DNA of 64,000 nt from Vibrio gigantis (GTDB taxonomy: Bacteria > Pseudomonadota > Gammaproteobacteria > Enterobacterales > Vibrionaceae): assembly GCF_024347515.1 (NCBI RefSeq), contig NZ_AP025492.1:992001-1056000 (forward strand), in the 5' to 3' direction. Both the position numbers and the translations under genes were made by a program. Each line of letters opens with the position of its first letter. Position 1 is the first letter of the stretch. Below, piece by piece: positions 17,626-27,782 of this stretch. The notes below the pieces were generated by a model that was not told where the DNA came from, searched no databases, and saw nothing but the letters and a program-made list of their open reading frames with translations.

Positions 17626-19346
17626 GTCACGACCAAGCTGTGTTAAACAGAGTTTGGTGTAACACATTACTTGAAGAGCTTGTTCGCAGCGGTGTTGAAC
17701 ATGTTTGCATCGCGCCAGGCTCTCGTTCAACACCATTAACACTCGAAGCCGAAGCCAACTCTAAGCTAACCTTACATACGCACTTTGATGAGCGCGGACT
17801 TGGCTTCCTTGCTTTAGGCTTAGCTAAGGCGAGCAACAAGCCAGTTGCGGTGATTGTTACTTCCGGTACTGCCGTAGCTAATCTTCTACCAGCGACCGCT
17901 GAATCTGGATTAACGCGAGAAAAGCTAATCTTGTTGACCTCCGATCGACCAATCGATTTAGTCGATTGTGGTGCTAATCAAGCGATTCAGCAACAGGGTA
18001 TCTTTTCGTCTCACGTTGAAACGACACTAAACCTTCCAAGCCCAACGACACAAGTTTCTTTGAATTGGCTTTTGACATCGGTTGATAACGCACTGGCGAA
18101 ACAACGCAGCGTCGGTGGAGCTATTCACATCAACTGCCCGTTCCCAGAGCCTCTTTATTCAGCCAACAGCGCTGAGATGTATGCTCACTATACAAAGAGC
18201 GTGGCAGCTTGGAGAGCTTCAAACAGCCTTTACTCCAACACTTATTTACCCAGTCATTTAAACGCTCAGCCTGTTTCAGCAAGTGATTATGTCGCTCGTA
18301 AAGGCGCGGCAATTATTGGTTCGATTGACAAAGAAGCCGCAATTAAAGCCAAACAGTTTGCGACAGCTTTGGGCTGGCCAATTTTCTGTGACCCTCAATC
18401 GGGCGTCAGCAGTGATTGGAAACACCATGATCTGTGGATGCAAAGTGACGCAGCCAAAGCGCAGCTTAGTCAGTGTGATTTTATTGTCCAGCTTGGTGAG
18501 CGCATCGTATCTAAGCGTCTTAACCAATGGGTAAAAGGGCAAGCTGCCACATTTTGTTCATCGCAGTACATCGTTGTTTCACCTGATGCGCATCGTATTA
18601 ATCAAGATCATCTGCCTCAAACTCATATTGTCGCTGATATCGAGCATTGGTTATCAGAGCAACATCTACCGACGCTGTTGGGAGAACATGCTGGCTGGGC
18701 GGCACCGTTGGCGGAAGTCGCGAACACCGTTCAACAATTGGCATTGGCGCAAATCTCTAATAACGATCAACTTACTGAGTTGAGCGTTGCGGTTGACTTG
18801 TCGTCTAGACTTAAAGGAAGAGAGCTATTTGTGGGAAATAGCTTGATGGTAAGGCTGGTGGATATGTTGTCGTCAATATCTGCGAATCAAGTTTACAGTA
18901 ATCGTGGTGCATCGGGTATTGATGGCTTGGTGGCGACGGCTGCTGGTGTGGTGAAAGCCAACCAGAATCCCTTATTAATGTTGATTGGCGATACCTCTTT
19001 GCTATACGACCTCAACTCACTGGCTCTGCTTACTCACAATGTAACACCGATGGTTATTGTTGCGACCAACAATGATGGTGGTGCGATCTTTGACTTGTTG
19101 CCAGTTCCTGAGCAGCAAAAACAGTCACTTTATCAAATGCCTCATGGTTTCAGTTTTGAACACGCTGCTGCACAATTTCAGCTTGGCTACGCTGCACCAG
19201 AAACCTTGAACTGTTATCAAAACATTATCGAACAACACTTCGAACAGGGTCAGGGTACCTTGCTCGTGGAAGTTAAGACGCCTCCCGAACAAGCGTCTAC
19301 TTTGCTGAAACAATTCAGTTCAATGCTCACAGAGGCATTAGCCTAA
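17622..19346 (+). CDS. menD: SEPHCHC synthase MenD (ThDP enzyme)
   Basis: Couples 2-oxoglutarate to isochorismate with thiamine diphosphate to give SEPHCHC. The 574-residue protein has the N-terminal pyrimidine-binding domain (APGSRSTPLTLEA and THFDERGLGFLALGLA), a central domain, and a C-terminal ThDP/Mg domain with NRGASGIDGLVATAAG, LLIGDTSLLYDLNSL and NNDGGAIFDLLP. The ATGA overlap with menF and the 9-bp gap to menH indicate one transcript with coupled translation. Confidence 0.95.
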   Translation: MSHDQAVLNRVWCNTLLEELVRSGVEHVCIAPGSRSTPLTLEAEANSKLTLHTHFDERGLGFLALGLAKASNKPVAVIVTSGTAVANLLPATAESGLTREKLILLTSDRPIDLVDCGANQAIQQQGIFSSHVETTLNLPSPTTQVSLNWLLTSVDNALAKQRSVGGAIHINCPFPEPLYSANSAEMYAHYTKSVAAWRASNSLYSNTYLPSHLNAQPVSASDYVARKGAAIIGSIDKEAAIKAKQFATALGWPIFCDPQSGVSSDWKHHDLWMQSDAAKAQLSQCDFIVQLGERIVSKRLNQWVKGQAATFCSSQYIVVSPDAHRINQDHLPQTHIVADIEHWLSEQHLPTLLGEHAGWAAPLAEVANTVQQLALAQISNNDQLTELSVAVDLSSRLKGRELFVGNSLMVRLVDMLSSISANQVYSNRGASGIDGLVATAAGVVKANQNPLLMLIGDTSLLYDLNSLALLTHNVTPMVIVATNNDGGAIFDLLPVPEQQKQSLYQMPHGFSFEHAAAQFQLGYAAPETLNCYQNIIEQHFEQGQGTLLVEVKTPPEQASTLLKQFSSMLTEALA

Positions 19347-19355
19347 GGACTTTAC

Positions 19356-20153
19356 ATGCTTTACTCCAATTATTACCCAGCTGTACAAGATTCTTCTGAC
19401 AAACCTTTGCTTGTTTTTTTACATGGTTTACTCGGAAGCGGGGATGATTGGAGTGCATGCCACCCCTTCCTCGAAGATTTTCCTCGTCTTTGCATAGATT
19501 TACCCGGACACGGACAAAGTCGCTTTATCGACCCGGTAGGCTTTGAACACTGTTGCACCAAGATCGTTCAGTGCATCACTTCTCAGTTGGAGGAGAACGA
19601 TCTTCCTGCAGATTATCCTATCGTGGTGATTGGCTACTCAATGGGAGGAAGGCTCGCCATGTATGGGGTGACAAGCCCTTGCTTTGAAACACTCAACCTT
19701 GAAAAAGTCATCATCGAAGGTGGTAACTTTGGTTTGGAGTGTGACGAAGAAAGAGCACAAAGGTTAGTACATGACACGCAATGGGCCGTTCGCTTTGCAC
19801 AGCAATCGATTGAAGATGTTTTAGACGATTGGTACCAACAAAGTGTCTTTTCTTCACTAAATCATGAGCAAAGACAAACTTTGGTCATAAAGCGTAGTGG
19901 TAACCTTGGAGTATCCGTAGCAAATATGTTGTTATCTACTTCGTTGGCGAAGCAACCAGATTTACGTGCTACATTGAAATCTCATGAGCATCTTTTGCAT
20001 TATGTATGTGGTGAAAAAGATCGTAAATTCATGGAGCTAGCTGAGAATAGTGGCTTTGAATATAGTCAGGTTGATTACGCTGGTCACAATGTTCATTTTG
20101 AGCAACCAGAGATGTTTTCAAACTTGATTATCCAATGTATCGCCAGTCGCTGA
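19356..20153 (+). CDS. menH: SHCHC synthase MenH (alpha/beta hydrolase)
   Basis: Eliminates pyruvate from SEPHCHC to give SHCHC. The 265-residue alpha/beta-hydrolase has LVFLHGLLGSGDDWS, the nucleophile elbow GYSMGGRLAMYG (Ser near residue 95) and the catalytic His in YAGHNVHFEQPEMF close to the C-terminus. AAGGAC precedes the ATG. It follows menD by nine bases. Members of this family were once called OSB-CoA thioesterase; context favours the SHCHC synthase role. Confidence 0.92.
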   Translation: MLYSNYYPAVQDSSDKPLLVFLHGLLGSGDDWSACHPFLEDFPRLCIDLPGHGQSRFIDPVGFEHCCTKIVQCITSQLEENDLPADYPIVVIGYSMGGRLAMYGVTSPCFETLNLEKVIIEGGNFGLECDEERAQRLVHDTQWAVRFAQQSIEDVLDDWYQQSVFSSLNHEQRQTLVIKRSGNLGVSVANMLLSTSLAKQPDLRATLKSHEHLLHYVCGEKDRKFMELAENSGFEYSQVDYAGHNVHFEQPEMFSNLIIQCIASR

Positions 20154-20258
20154 TGAACTGACTGAGCGTGTCTCTCGTATCAAGCGCTATGAAAAGCAGA
20201 GCAACACCGTCGCGACTTTACGCTAGTCGCGCTCTCTAATAGAACAATGGGAATCACC

Positions 20259-21125
20259 ATGGCTAAAACAGTAGGCATCACAGAAGAAGAACTTTACGCA
20301 GCCGTTAACTGGCGCGATGAAAGCAGTCAATATGAAGATATTCAATACCACAAGTCTGATGACGGTATTGCGAAAATCACGATTGCTCGTCCTCAAGTGC
20401 ACAATGCGTTCCGTCCACAAACCGTAAAAGAGATGATCAATGCACTGGCTGACGCTCGTTATGACGAGAAAGTAGGCGTAATCATTCTAACGGGTCTTGG
20501 TGAGAAGGCGTTCTGTTCTGGTGGTGACCAAAGTATTCGTGGTGACTACGGCGGCTACCAAGATGATTCAGGTACACACCACCTGAACGTGCTTGATTTC
20601 CAACGTCAAATTCGTACTTGTCCAAAACCAGTAATCGCAGCGGTATCGGGTTGGGCTGTAGGTGGCGGTCATGTACTTCACATGATGGCAGACCTTACTA
20701 TTGCAGCTGAAAACGCACAGTTCGGTCAGACTGGCCCTAAAGTTGGCTCGTTCGATGGTGGTTGGGGTGCTTCTTACATGGCACGTATTGTTGGCCAGAA
20801 AAAAGCGCGTGAAATCTGGTTCCTGTGTCGTTTCTACGACGCTCAAGAAGCATTGGATATGGGCTTAGTGAACACGGTTGTCCCTGTCGCTGACCTAGAA
20901 AAAGAAACCGTTCGTTGGTGTCGTGAAGTTCTGCAACACAGCCCAATGGCGCTACGTTGTCTAAAAGCAGCGCTGAATGCCGACTGTGATGGCCAAGCAG
21001 GTCTGCAAGAGCTCGCAGGCAACGCAACCATGATGTTCTACATGACAGAGGAAGGCCAAGAAGGCCGTAATGCGTTTAACGAGAAACGTCGACCTGATTT
21101 CGACAAATTTCCGCGTAACCCATAG
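20259..21125 (+). CDS. menB: 1,4-dihydroxy-2-naphthoyl-CoA synthase
   Basis: Cyclises o-succinylbenzoyl-CoA to DHNA-CoA. This is a crotonase-family protein with [40 protein letters not shown] (oxyanion hole), and [37 protein letters not shown], all typical of MenB. The ATG at 20259, with GGGA upstream, gives 288 residues; another ATG at 20247 would add four. It follows menH by 105 bp within the men operon. Confidence 0.95.
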   Translation: MAKTVGITEEELYAAVNWRDESSQYEDIQYHKSDDGIAKITIARPQVHNAFRPQTVKEMINALADARYDEKVGVIILTGLGEKAFCSGGDQSIRGDYGGYQDDSGTHHLNVLDFQRQIRTCPKPVIAAVSGWAVGGGHVLHMMADLTIAAENAQFGQTGPKVGSFDGGWGASYMARIVGQKKAREIWFLCRFYDAQEALDMGLVNTVVPVADLEKETVRWCREVLQHSPMALRCLKAALNADCDGQAGLQELAGNATMMFYMTEEGQEGRNAFNEKRRPDFDKFPRNP

Positions 21126-21199
21126 ATTTATCCTCTTCAGAATGAGTCGCTAAATAGCGGCTCGTTTTGTTTTAATGTTCCCGTTTTTTAGGAAAACTT

Positions 21200-22207
21200 A
21201 TGAATTCAATGAATTCCCCGCGTCACGCTAAACTGTATCGTTATCAACTACCTATGGATAGTGGCGTGGTGCTGCGTGATAATAAGTTGAACGAACGTGT
21301 TGGCTACATTATCCATCTTGAGTGTGATGGGCTGTCTGGTTTTGGCGAGGTCGCACCTTTGCCGGGCTTTAGCCAAGAAAATGCCGAGCAAGCCGGCATT
21401 CAGTTGCAAAATGAGTTAGAGCTTTGGAGTCACAACAAACCCAATACTCCATTCGATGAGCTTTATCCGTCAGTGGCGTTTGGCTTTTCAATGGCATTGA
21501 TGGAACTAACAGGCGAACTTAACGCGGAAGGTAACTATCAAGCTGCGCCTTTATGTACTGGTGACCCAGATGAACTGATCCCTGTGCTTAATGAGATGGA
21601 AGGTGAAAAGGTTGCTAAAGTCAAAGTTGGCCTCTACGAAGCGATCCGTGATGGCATGCTGGTTAGCTTATTCCTTGAATCGATTCCTGATTTAACGCTA
21701 CGACTTGATGCTAACCGAGCGTGGAAGCCCGAAAAAGCGAAGCAGTTCATTAAATACATTTCGCCGTCGCTGCGTCAGCGTATTAGCTTTATTGAAGAGC
21801 CTTGCCAAAAGCCGGAAGACAGCTTGGCCTTTGCCATCGACCACGGTGTAGCGATTGCTTGGGACGAAACACTGCAAGAAGCGGTGCGTAATCCTGATTT
21901 TGATTTAAGTGACTTAACTGGCGTTAAGGCAGTTGTGATCAAGCCAACCCTTATCGGCTCGGTAGAGCGTTGTGTGGCAATCATTGAGCGTGCACAGCAA
22001 CTTGGTATTAAGCCTGTTCTAAGCTCAAGTATTGAGTCGAGCCTTGGCTTAACTCAGATTGCGCGACTGGCACAGCAGTACTTGCCTAATGAAGTGCCGG
22101 GGCTTGATACGATTGGTTTGTATCAACAACAGCTTGAAGTACCATGGCCAGGTTGCCAACTTCCTGTTGCGACTCTTGAACAGCAGCAGCTGATTTGGTC
22201 TTCATAG
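21200..22207 (+). CDS. menC: o-Succinylbenzoate synthase
   Basis: An enolase-superfamily enzyme that dehydrates SHCHC to o-succinylbenzoate. In the 335-residue protein the catalytic Lys pair region is KVAKVKVGLYEA, the metal-binding acids are in LRLDANRAW, FIEEPCQ and IAWDETLQEA, and a second base Lys lies in AVVIKPTLIGS. AGGAAAA precedes the ATG at good spacing. It is the fifth gene of the men operon. Confidence 0.95.
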   Translation: MNSMNSPRHAKLYRYQLPMDSGVVLRDNKLNERVGYIIHLECDGLSGFGEVAPLPGFSQENAEQAGIQLQNELELWSHNKPNTPFDELYPSVAFGFSMALMELTGELNAEGNYQAAPLCTGDPDELIPVLNEMEGEKVAKVKVGLYEAIRDGMLVSLFLESIPDLTLRLDANRAWKPEKAKQFIKYISPSLRQRISFIEEPCQKPEDSLAFAIDHGVAIAWDETLQEAVRNPDFDLSDLTGVKAVVIKPTLIGSVERCVAIIERAQQLGIKPVLSSSIESSLGLTQIARLAQQYLPNEVPGLDTIGLYQQQLEVPWPGCQLPVATLEQQQLIWSS

Positions 22208-22259
22208 GCCCATTGTTCGGTTGGCTCAATCAGTTTTCAATCTTTAACTTGGTTATCTT

Positions 22260-23711
22260 ATGATGCGCCCACAATCTAATCATCACCCGCTCTGGGTACA
22301 GTGGGCGCAGCAGAACCCACATCAAATAGCATTCGTTACTCCCAACTGCGCTTATACTTGGCTGCAAGTTGTGGCGTTAGTGAGTGATTACCAACAACAG
22401 TTATCAGAACAGGGCCTCTCGGAAGGCGATGTGTTGACCATTGTTGGTAAGAACCAAGCCGAAGTGATCCCCGTTTATCTAGCGGCACTTAATTTAGGTG
22501 TACTTTGCGCGTTCACTATGCCTCAACCTACAGCTCGCTTAGTACAAAAGCTTGAATCGCTTTATAGGTCGTCGGGTAGACGTTATTTATGGTTGCTAGA
22601 GAGCAGTGGTTTAAATCAATCAGACATTGCTGAACCAAACACTCAGTTACTTACATTGCCTTGTTTGAGTGATTTGAATGTTGATAAAAAACTGAATGTT
22701 GATGACAAACCAGCAGCAACGTCAGAACTTTCTTGTTTTAGCTCTCAGAACCTCGCGAGTATCGTCTTTACTTCGGGTTCTACCGGAAACCCCAAAGCAG
22801 TGGCTCACACACTTGAGCAGCACCTATGTTCTGCTGAGGGGCTACTGGATGCTTTCCAATTTAAAGGCAGTGATACTTGGCTGCTGAGTTTACCTATGTA
22901 CCATGTGTCGGGGCTGGCGATTGTTCATCGTTGGCTAGCTGTTGGTGGTTGTATCAAAATTGGTATTGGTCAGCTTGAATCAGATATCAAGGGCTGTAGT
23001 CATGCCTCCTTAGTCGCGACTCAACTGCATAGATTATTAAAGAGTGAGCAAGCACTTACTTTAACTCATGTGCTGTTAGGTGGCAGCCATATTCCAGAAG
23101 CGCTTGGTCTTGAAGCTCAGCAAATGGGGATTGAGACTTGGCTTGGTTATGGCATGACGGAAGCGGCTTCAACGGTGACGGCAAAGCCTGTTGATGCGAG
23201 CAGCACTGCAGGTTTTGTGCTTAATCATCGTCAATTGAAAATTGAAAACCAACGTATCTATATTGGAGGCAATACCCTCGCTTCCGGTTACTACTACCAA
23301 GGCGAACTAACGCCATTAGTGGATGAACACGGTTGGTTTGATAGTAAAGATCTTGGTCAATGGGATGGCGAGCAAGTATCGATTATTGGCAGAGCCGACA
23401 ATCAGTTTATTTCTGGCGGTGAGAATATTCACTGTGAAGAAATTGAGAGAGCACTCAGTCAACTGCCTGAGGTTAAGCAAGCCTTTATCATTCCCGTTGA
23501 AGACAGTGAGTTTGGCTTTAGACCCGTTGCGATTATTGACTGTGATGAAATGCCAACCAAAGCATGGTTTGCCGAGCAGCTACAAGGAAGCCTAGAGCGA
23601 TTTAAGTTCCCTATCGAGTACTACCGTATGCCAGAGCAAGAACAACTAGGCATCAAGGTATCGAGAGCGGGATTAGCGCAGTGGTTACTACATGAGGTTC
23701 GTTCTAAATAA
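22260..23711 (+). CDS. menE: o-Succinylbenzoate-CoA ligase
   Basis: An AMP-forming acyl-CoA synthetase that activates o-succinylbenzoate. The 483-residue protein has the P-loop-like motif SIVFTSGSTGNPKAVAHT, the adenine-binding GYGMTEAAST, the Asp-containing GWFDSKDLGQ and the hinge region IIGRADNQFISGGENIHCEEIE, followed by the C-terminal Lys-bearing domain. It is the last men gene here; menA is not in the window. An inverted repeat follows the stop. Confidence 0.94.
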   Translation: MMRPQSNHHPLWVQWAQQNPHQIAFVTPNCAYTWLQVVALVSDYQQQLSEQGLSEGDVLTIVGKNQAEVIPVYLAALNLGVLCAFTMPQPTARLVQKLESLYRSSGRRYLWLLESSGLNQSDIAEPNTQLLTLPCLSDLNVDKKLNVDDKPAATSELSCFSSQNLASIVFTSGSTGNPKAVAHTLEQHLCSAEGLLDAFQFKGSDTWLLSLPMYHVSGLAIVHRWLAVGGCIKIGIGQLESDIKGCSHASLVATQLHRLLKSEQALTLTHVLLGGSHIPEALGLEAQQMGIETWLGYGMTEAASTVTAKPVDASSTAGFVLNHRQLKIENQRIYIGGNTLASGYYYQGELTPLVDEHGWFDSKDLGQWDGEQVSIIGRADNQFISGGENIHCEEIERALSQLPEVKQAFIIPVEDSEFGFRPVAIIDCDEMPTKAWFAEQLQGSLERFKFPIEYYRMPEQEQLGIKVSRAGLAQWLLHEVRSK

Positions 23712-23714
23712 AAC

Positions 23715-23752
23715 GAAGCGCAATACACGGTGACTAGTCGTAATTGCGCTTC
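23715..23752 (+). terminator. Inverted repeat after menE, possible terminator
   Basis: GAAGCGCAAT and ATTGCGCTTC form a perfect 10-bp stem with an 18-nt loop directly after menE. No T run follows, so factor-independent termination is uncertain. Confidence 0.45.
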
Positions 23753-23821
23753 AGGGGGTTATGATGGTGGTGAAGCCATCACAAATTCTTACTGTTTTAT
23801 CTTGCCATCAAAGGTGTCGCG

Positions 23822-25285
23822 TTAAGCGAGAGCCTTCTTCATTTGTTCTGCAACCTTATCCACTTTTCCTAAGCCAATGATAACTTGCAGGCCACCTTTA
23901 CCCACCGGAACCACGCCAGCCGCGCCTAGTTTCTTCAGTTTGTCACTGTCAGCGATTGACGAATCTTTTACCGTTAGACGTAGGCGAGTAATACAGTTAT
24001 CGACTTCAAGGATGTTGTCAGCACCGCCAATCGCTTCAATGTAGTTGTTGGTTAGGTTAACGAGTGCTTCAGGAGATGCAGTCTCGCTTTCTGCTTCCAT
24101 CTCCTCACCACGACCCGGAGTACGTAGGTTGAACTTGATGATAGCGAAGCGGAAAATGCAGTAATAAAGAGCGAAGAACACTACACCTTGAACCAGTAGC
24201 ATGTACCAGTTAACCGCTAGTGGGTTTTGGCTTGATAGTACTAGGTCAACGAAGCCAGCAGAGAATCCGAAGCCTGCCATCCATTCCATGCTTGCCGCAA
24301 TGTAAAGTGATAGACCTGTTAGCACAGCGTGTAGTAGGAACAGTACCGGAGCAAGGAACATGAAGCTGAACTCTAGCGGCTCTGTGATACCTGTGAAGAA
24401 TGAAGCCATAGCCGCCGCAAGCATGATAGCGAATACTTGGTTCTTGTTTTTCGCATCAGAGCAGTGGTACATCGCCAATGCTGCCGCTGGTAGGCCAAAC
24501 ATCATGATAGGGAAGAAGCCCGCTTGGTACATGCCTGTTTTACCCGGAATACCCGTACCGTTAGCGATAGATTGTGCACCGCCTAGGAAGTTTGGAATGT
24601 CGTTAATGCCTACAACGTCGAACCAGAACACAGGGTAAAGTGCGTGGTGCATACCAACTGATAGGAACAAACGGTTGAAGAAACCAAACAGACCGGCACC
24701 AACTGCGCCCATGCTTTCTAGCTTTATACCCAGAACGATCAGAGCGTCATAAACAGCCGGCCAGATGTATAGTAGAGCAAAAGAGAGGGCCATACCTGCG
24801 ATTGAAGTCAGGATAGGAACCAAACGCTTACCACTGAAGAACGCCAAAGCCTGAGGAAGTTCAACGGTTGAGTAGCGGTTGTAGATCTCAGCTGAGATGA
24901 TACCTACTATGATACCCACAAATTGGTTGCTGATTTTGCCAAATGCTGCTGGCACTTCACTTAGTTCAACATCCATTAATTGAGCGACAGAGCCTGGAGC
25001 AAGTAGCGTGGTGACGACAAGGAACATCACAAAACCGGACAGTGCAGCAGAACCATTCTTATCGCGACTCAAACCAAATGCGACACCCACCGCGAACAGA
25101 ACCGCCATGTTGTCGATGATCGCACCACCAGATTTGATCAAGAATGCCGCTAAGATGCTTTCTGAACCCCAACCAACAGGATCCAACCAATAGCCGATCC
25201 CCATAAGGATTGCTGCAGCTGGCAGTGTGGCTACGGGAACCATTAATGCCTTACCTACTTTTTGCATATACCCGAGTATATTCAT
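23822..25285 (-). CDS. PTS N-acetylglucosamine-type EIICB permease
   Basis: A sugar phosphotransferase permease of 487 residues. The N-terminal EIIC domain (about residues 1-390) has some ten membrane segments and the family motifs GGAIIDNMAVLFAVGVAFG, GMHHALYPVFWFD and TGITEPLEFSF. A C-terminal EIIB domain carries the phosphocysteine motif DNCITRLRLTV. It resembles NagE but ends without the EIIA domain, so it must take phosphate from a separate EIIA such as Crr. Substrate GlcNAc is inferred from family resemblance. It is divergent from a LysR regulator. Confidence 0.85.
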   Translation of the reverse strand: MNILGYMQKVGKALMVPVATLPAAAILMGIGYWLDPVGWGSESILAAFLIKSGGAIIDNMAVLFAVGVAFGLSRDKNGSAALSGFVMFLVVTTLLAPGSVAQLMDVELSEVPAAFGKISNQFVGIIVGIISAEIYNRYSTVELPQALAFFSGKRLVPILTSIAGMALSFALLYIWPAVYDALIVLGIKLESMGAVGAGLFGFFNRLFLSVGMHHALYPVFWFDVVGINDIPNFLGGAQSIANGTGIPGKTGMYQAGFFPIMMFGLPAAALAMYHCSDAKNKNQVFAIMLAAAMASFFTGITEPLEFSFMFLAPVLFLLHAVLTGLSLYIAASMEWMAGFGFSAGFVDLVLSSQNPLAVNWYMLLVQGVVFFALYYCIFRFAIIKFNLRTPGRGEEMEAESETASPEALVNLTNNYIEAIGGADNILEVDNCITRLRLTVKDSSIADSDKLKKLGAAGVVPVGKGGLQVIIGLGKVDKVAEQMKKALA

Positions 25286-25460
25286 ATGTGCCCCTAAGTT
25301 TGTAATTAATTTTTTTAATGTTTCTGCTCGTCAACGTATGGAGTCAAAGATTGATCGAGGCAGGATTTTAAGTAACTGCAGCTATTAAAAACTTATTTCT
25401 TAATGCAAACAAACGAAACGGGTAGTAGTATGAATTAAAATTTTTAATGCATGAGTTCGT
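25286..25460. promoter_or_regulatory. Divergent promoter region of PTS gene and LysR regulator
   Basis: This 175-bp AT-rich region contains two copies of an AATTTTTTTAATG-like element, one 30 bp before the PTS gene and one 15 bp before the regulator. They are candidate LysR sites, inferred only from repetition and position. Confidence 0.35.
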
Positions 25461-26339
25461 ATGGCTAACCATCAATCTTTACTTAGAAATCTTCATACTT
25501 TTAATGTTGCTGCAGAGAAAATGAGCTTTACGCTAGCGGCGAAAAAGTTGCATCTGACTCAGGGAGCCGTTAGCCATCGAATCAAAGTGTTAGAAGGTGA
25601 ACTCGGATTTAATTTGTTTGTACGAGGGACTCGTAAACTGGAACTGACCGAAGAAGGTCAGCGCTTTCAACGAACATTATCCAAATCGTTAAGCTCGATT
25701 TTTGGTGAGATCGAAGACATTACCAACACAGACTTGTATGGACAGATCAATATCGGTACCAGTCCTGCATTTGCGAACAGTTGGTTACTGCCAAGACTGG
25801 CTGATTTTAAGCAGAGGTATCCTAAATTTAACCTCAATATCTTCTCGCAAGAGGAACAGGATTTTCATCAAAATCATCTCGATGTCGCCATTTACTATGG
25901 TGCTGAAGATCTCAAAGATATGCATCGACAGCGCCTGTTTGGTGAAAAATATATTCCGGTATGTACGCCAGGTTACGCGGCTGAGCACGACATTTTTGAC
26001 GACGGTGTAGAGTCGTTACACCGGATTAATTTCATTCATGCACTAGGGTCAGATGTGTGGCAGCGTTGGATTAAACACCACGGATTAGACGTGAACTTGT
26101 TTGAGCAGTTTTACTGCGTGAGTCACCGGGACATGGGGGTACAGAGTGCTCTGCATAATATTGGTGTGGCGATGGGGCGCTATCATTTCGTGAAGCAGTA
26201 CATTGAGACTGGTGAGCTCATAACGCCTTATCCGAGCATGGATACAGACAAAGGGTATGATTTAATTTGCCCGCTAGGTACGGAAAAACGCCCTAAGGTA
26301 AGAACCTTTATTAAGTGGTTAGAGGGGCAATTACGCTAG
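25461..26339 (+). CDS. LysR-family regulator, DsdC/GcvA-like
   Basis: A 292-residue LysR transcription factor. The N-terminal winged helix-turn-helix includes FTLAAKKLHLTQGAVSHRIKVLEGELGFNLFVRG, and the substrate-binding domain follows (INIGTSPAFANSWLLPRLADF onward). The HTH and INFIHALGSD-type segment recall DsdC, the D-serine-responsive activator, but no dsdA or dsdX is nearby. Its divergent position suggests it controls the PTS permease and itself. Effector unknown. Confidence 0.75.
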   Translation: MANHQSLLRNLHTFNVAAEKMSFTLAAKKLHLTQGAVSHRIKVLEGELGFNLFVRGTRKLELTEEGQRFQRTLSKSLSSIFGEIEDITNTDLYGQINIGTSPAFANSWLLPRLADFKQRYPKFNLNIFSQEEQDFHQNHLDVAIYYGAEDLKDMHRQRLFGEKYIPVCTPGYAAEHDIFDDGVESLHRINFIHALGSDVWQRWIKHHGLDVNLFEQFYCVSHRDMGVQSALHNIGVAMGRYHFVKQYIETGELITPYPSMDTDKGYDLICPLGTEKRPKVRTFIKWLEGQLR

Positions 26340-26445
26340 GTTAGTTAATTTAGCAATTAGATAGTTCAAAACAGAATTTATTATCTTTATAACCATCCAT
26401 CATAATAAGCCATATAAATAACGGATTATAGAATAAGGTCTTATT

Positions 26446-26610
26446 ATGAAAATTGCCCTCATCATTGCAGTATTACTGCAGATAGGCCAAGCCATCACAT
26501 CGTCAGGGCTGACGCGTTCGTTAGCTGAACTTACTGCATTTGTATTAGTTGTGGTATTGGTTTTGATGAAAAGAGAGAGCAAGAAGAGTGATAAGCCCCT
26601 GTTTGAATAG
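26446..26610 (+). CDS. Small membrane protein, 54 residues
   Basis: A short gene with AAGG nine bases before its ATG. The product begins MKIALIIAVLLQIGQAI and contains a second strongly hydrophobic segment (LTAFVLVVVLVLM) followed by a Lys/Arg/Glu-rich tail, so one or two membrane helices with a charged cytoplasmic end are likely. A bidirectional terminator follows 30 bp downstream. I do not recognise the family; function unknown. Confidence 0.6.
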   Translation: MKIALIIAVLLQIGQAITSSGLTRSLAELTAFVLVVVLVLMKRESKKSDKPLFE

Positions 26611-26640
26611 TGATTTGGTTAAAAGGTTTCAAAAACGATA

Positions 26641-26672
26641 AAGGCAAAGCCCATATGAGCTTTGCCTTTTTG
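26641..26672. terminator. Bidirectional terminator
   Basis: AAGGCAAAGC pairs with GCTTTGCCTT and is followed by T residues on the plus strand. It lies between the convergent small membrane gene and the YeiH-type exporter gene. Confidence 0.75.
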
Positions 26673-26715
26673 TTTTGTGCTTCGTGATCTTGTTAGAGGT
26701 TTAACTCCCTAGAGG

Positions 26716-27636
26716 TTATGCGAGGGTCAACCAAGCTAACGAGCCTGTCGAGATCATCGTCCACATTGTAATACCAAACATCAACGGTTTCGGCCCTGCC
26801 GCTTTTAGTTTCTCTACAGAGATACCGCAGCCAATTAAGAACAGACACACTACCAGTGCTCGCTTAGACACATCAAAGATGCCTTGGTAGACCATCTCAA
26901 ATTGAGGCAGTAAGTCACTAACCGCGATAGCGGCGCAATAGAAGAAAATGAAGTAAGGAACCGTAATCTTCTTTTGATCGTTCTTGAAGATAATCGCACT
27001 GACTAAAGCGATTGGGATGATCCAAAGTGCGCGAGCTAGCTTCAATGTTGTTGCTGTCGTCAGTGCTTCTTCACCGTATGCTGATGCCGCACCGACAACT
27101 GAAGATGTATCATGAATCGCAATGGCTGCCCATGTCCCAAAAGTTTGTTGGCTTAACTCAAGCGCATGGCCAATCATCGGGAACAAGAAAAGAGCGACCG
27201 AATTCAACACGAAAACAGTGGCTAATGCCAAGCCAATCTGTTCATCATTTGCTTTAATTGCTGGTGCTACGGCTGCAATGGCGCTACCACCACAAATTGC
27301 GGTACCAGAAGAGATGAGATAACCCGTAGTGCGATCGAGCCCCATTCGTTTAGCCAAGAACCAACCAATAACTAATGTGCCAATTATCGTCGTTATAATG
27401 AGACCAATACCGTCGCCTGTTACCGCTAATGCTTTTTCAAACTGAATACCAAAACCTAAGCCGACAATAGAGTAGGCCAGTAGTTTTTTGGTGAGTTTAC
27501 CGACTTCTAAGTGCTCAGGGACTAAACCTAAACTAGCAAGTAGGAAACCGATAACCAGGGCTGTCGGTGAGCTAACCCAAGGCGTTAAGCAAAACAGTGC
27601 AGCAAGATAAAATGGAACGGACTTTTTTAGGTTCAT
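26716..27636 (-). CDS. YeiH/UPF0324-family putative exporter
   Basis: A 306-residue inner-membrane protein with about ten hydrophobic helices. Motifs such as [41 protein letters not shown] and [24 protein letters not shown] are typical of the YeiH family. Members are annotated as putative sulfate exporters, but the substrate is not firmly known. It is monocistronic. In E. coli a LysR regulator (YieE/YeiE) neighbours yeiH; here none is adjacent on the divergent side. Confidence 0.85.
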   Translation of the reverse strand: MNLKKSVPFYLAALFCLTPWVSSPTALVIGFLLASLGLVPEHLEVGKLTKKLLAYSIVGLGFGIQFEKALAVTGDGIGLIITTIIGTLVIGWFLAKRMGLDRTTGYLISSGTAICGGSAIAAVAPAIKANDEQIGLALATVFVLNSVALFLFPMIGHALELSQQTFGTWAAIAIHDTSSVVGAASAYGEEALTTATTLKLARALWIIPIALVSAIIFKNDQKKITVPYFIFFYCAAIAVSDLLPQFEMVYQGIFDVSKRALVVCLFLIGCGISVEKLKAAGPKPLMFGITMWTMISTGSLAWLTLA

Positions 27637-27722
27637 TGTATTTAGAGTCTTGTTTTGTTGTGGCGTTATTGTGATGAGACCACTATACGTTCAATAAAAT
27701 GATAAGTAAGTCTAAATGAATT

Positions 27723-27755
27723 GAACAAACGTTAAGGAAAACTTAACGCTTGTTC
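27723..27755. other. Long inverted repeat between two minus-strand genes
   Basis: GAACAAACGTTAAG and CTTAACGCTTGTTC pair around a GAAAA loop with a single mismatch. It lies after the stop of the transporter-acyltransferase gene and before the exporter gene. There is no T run, so it could be a terminator stem or an operator. Confidence 0.5.
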
Positions 27756-27782
27756 AGCTGATATGAATAAAGGGGTGGTTAC

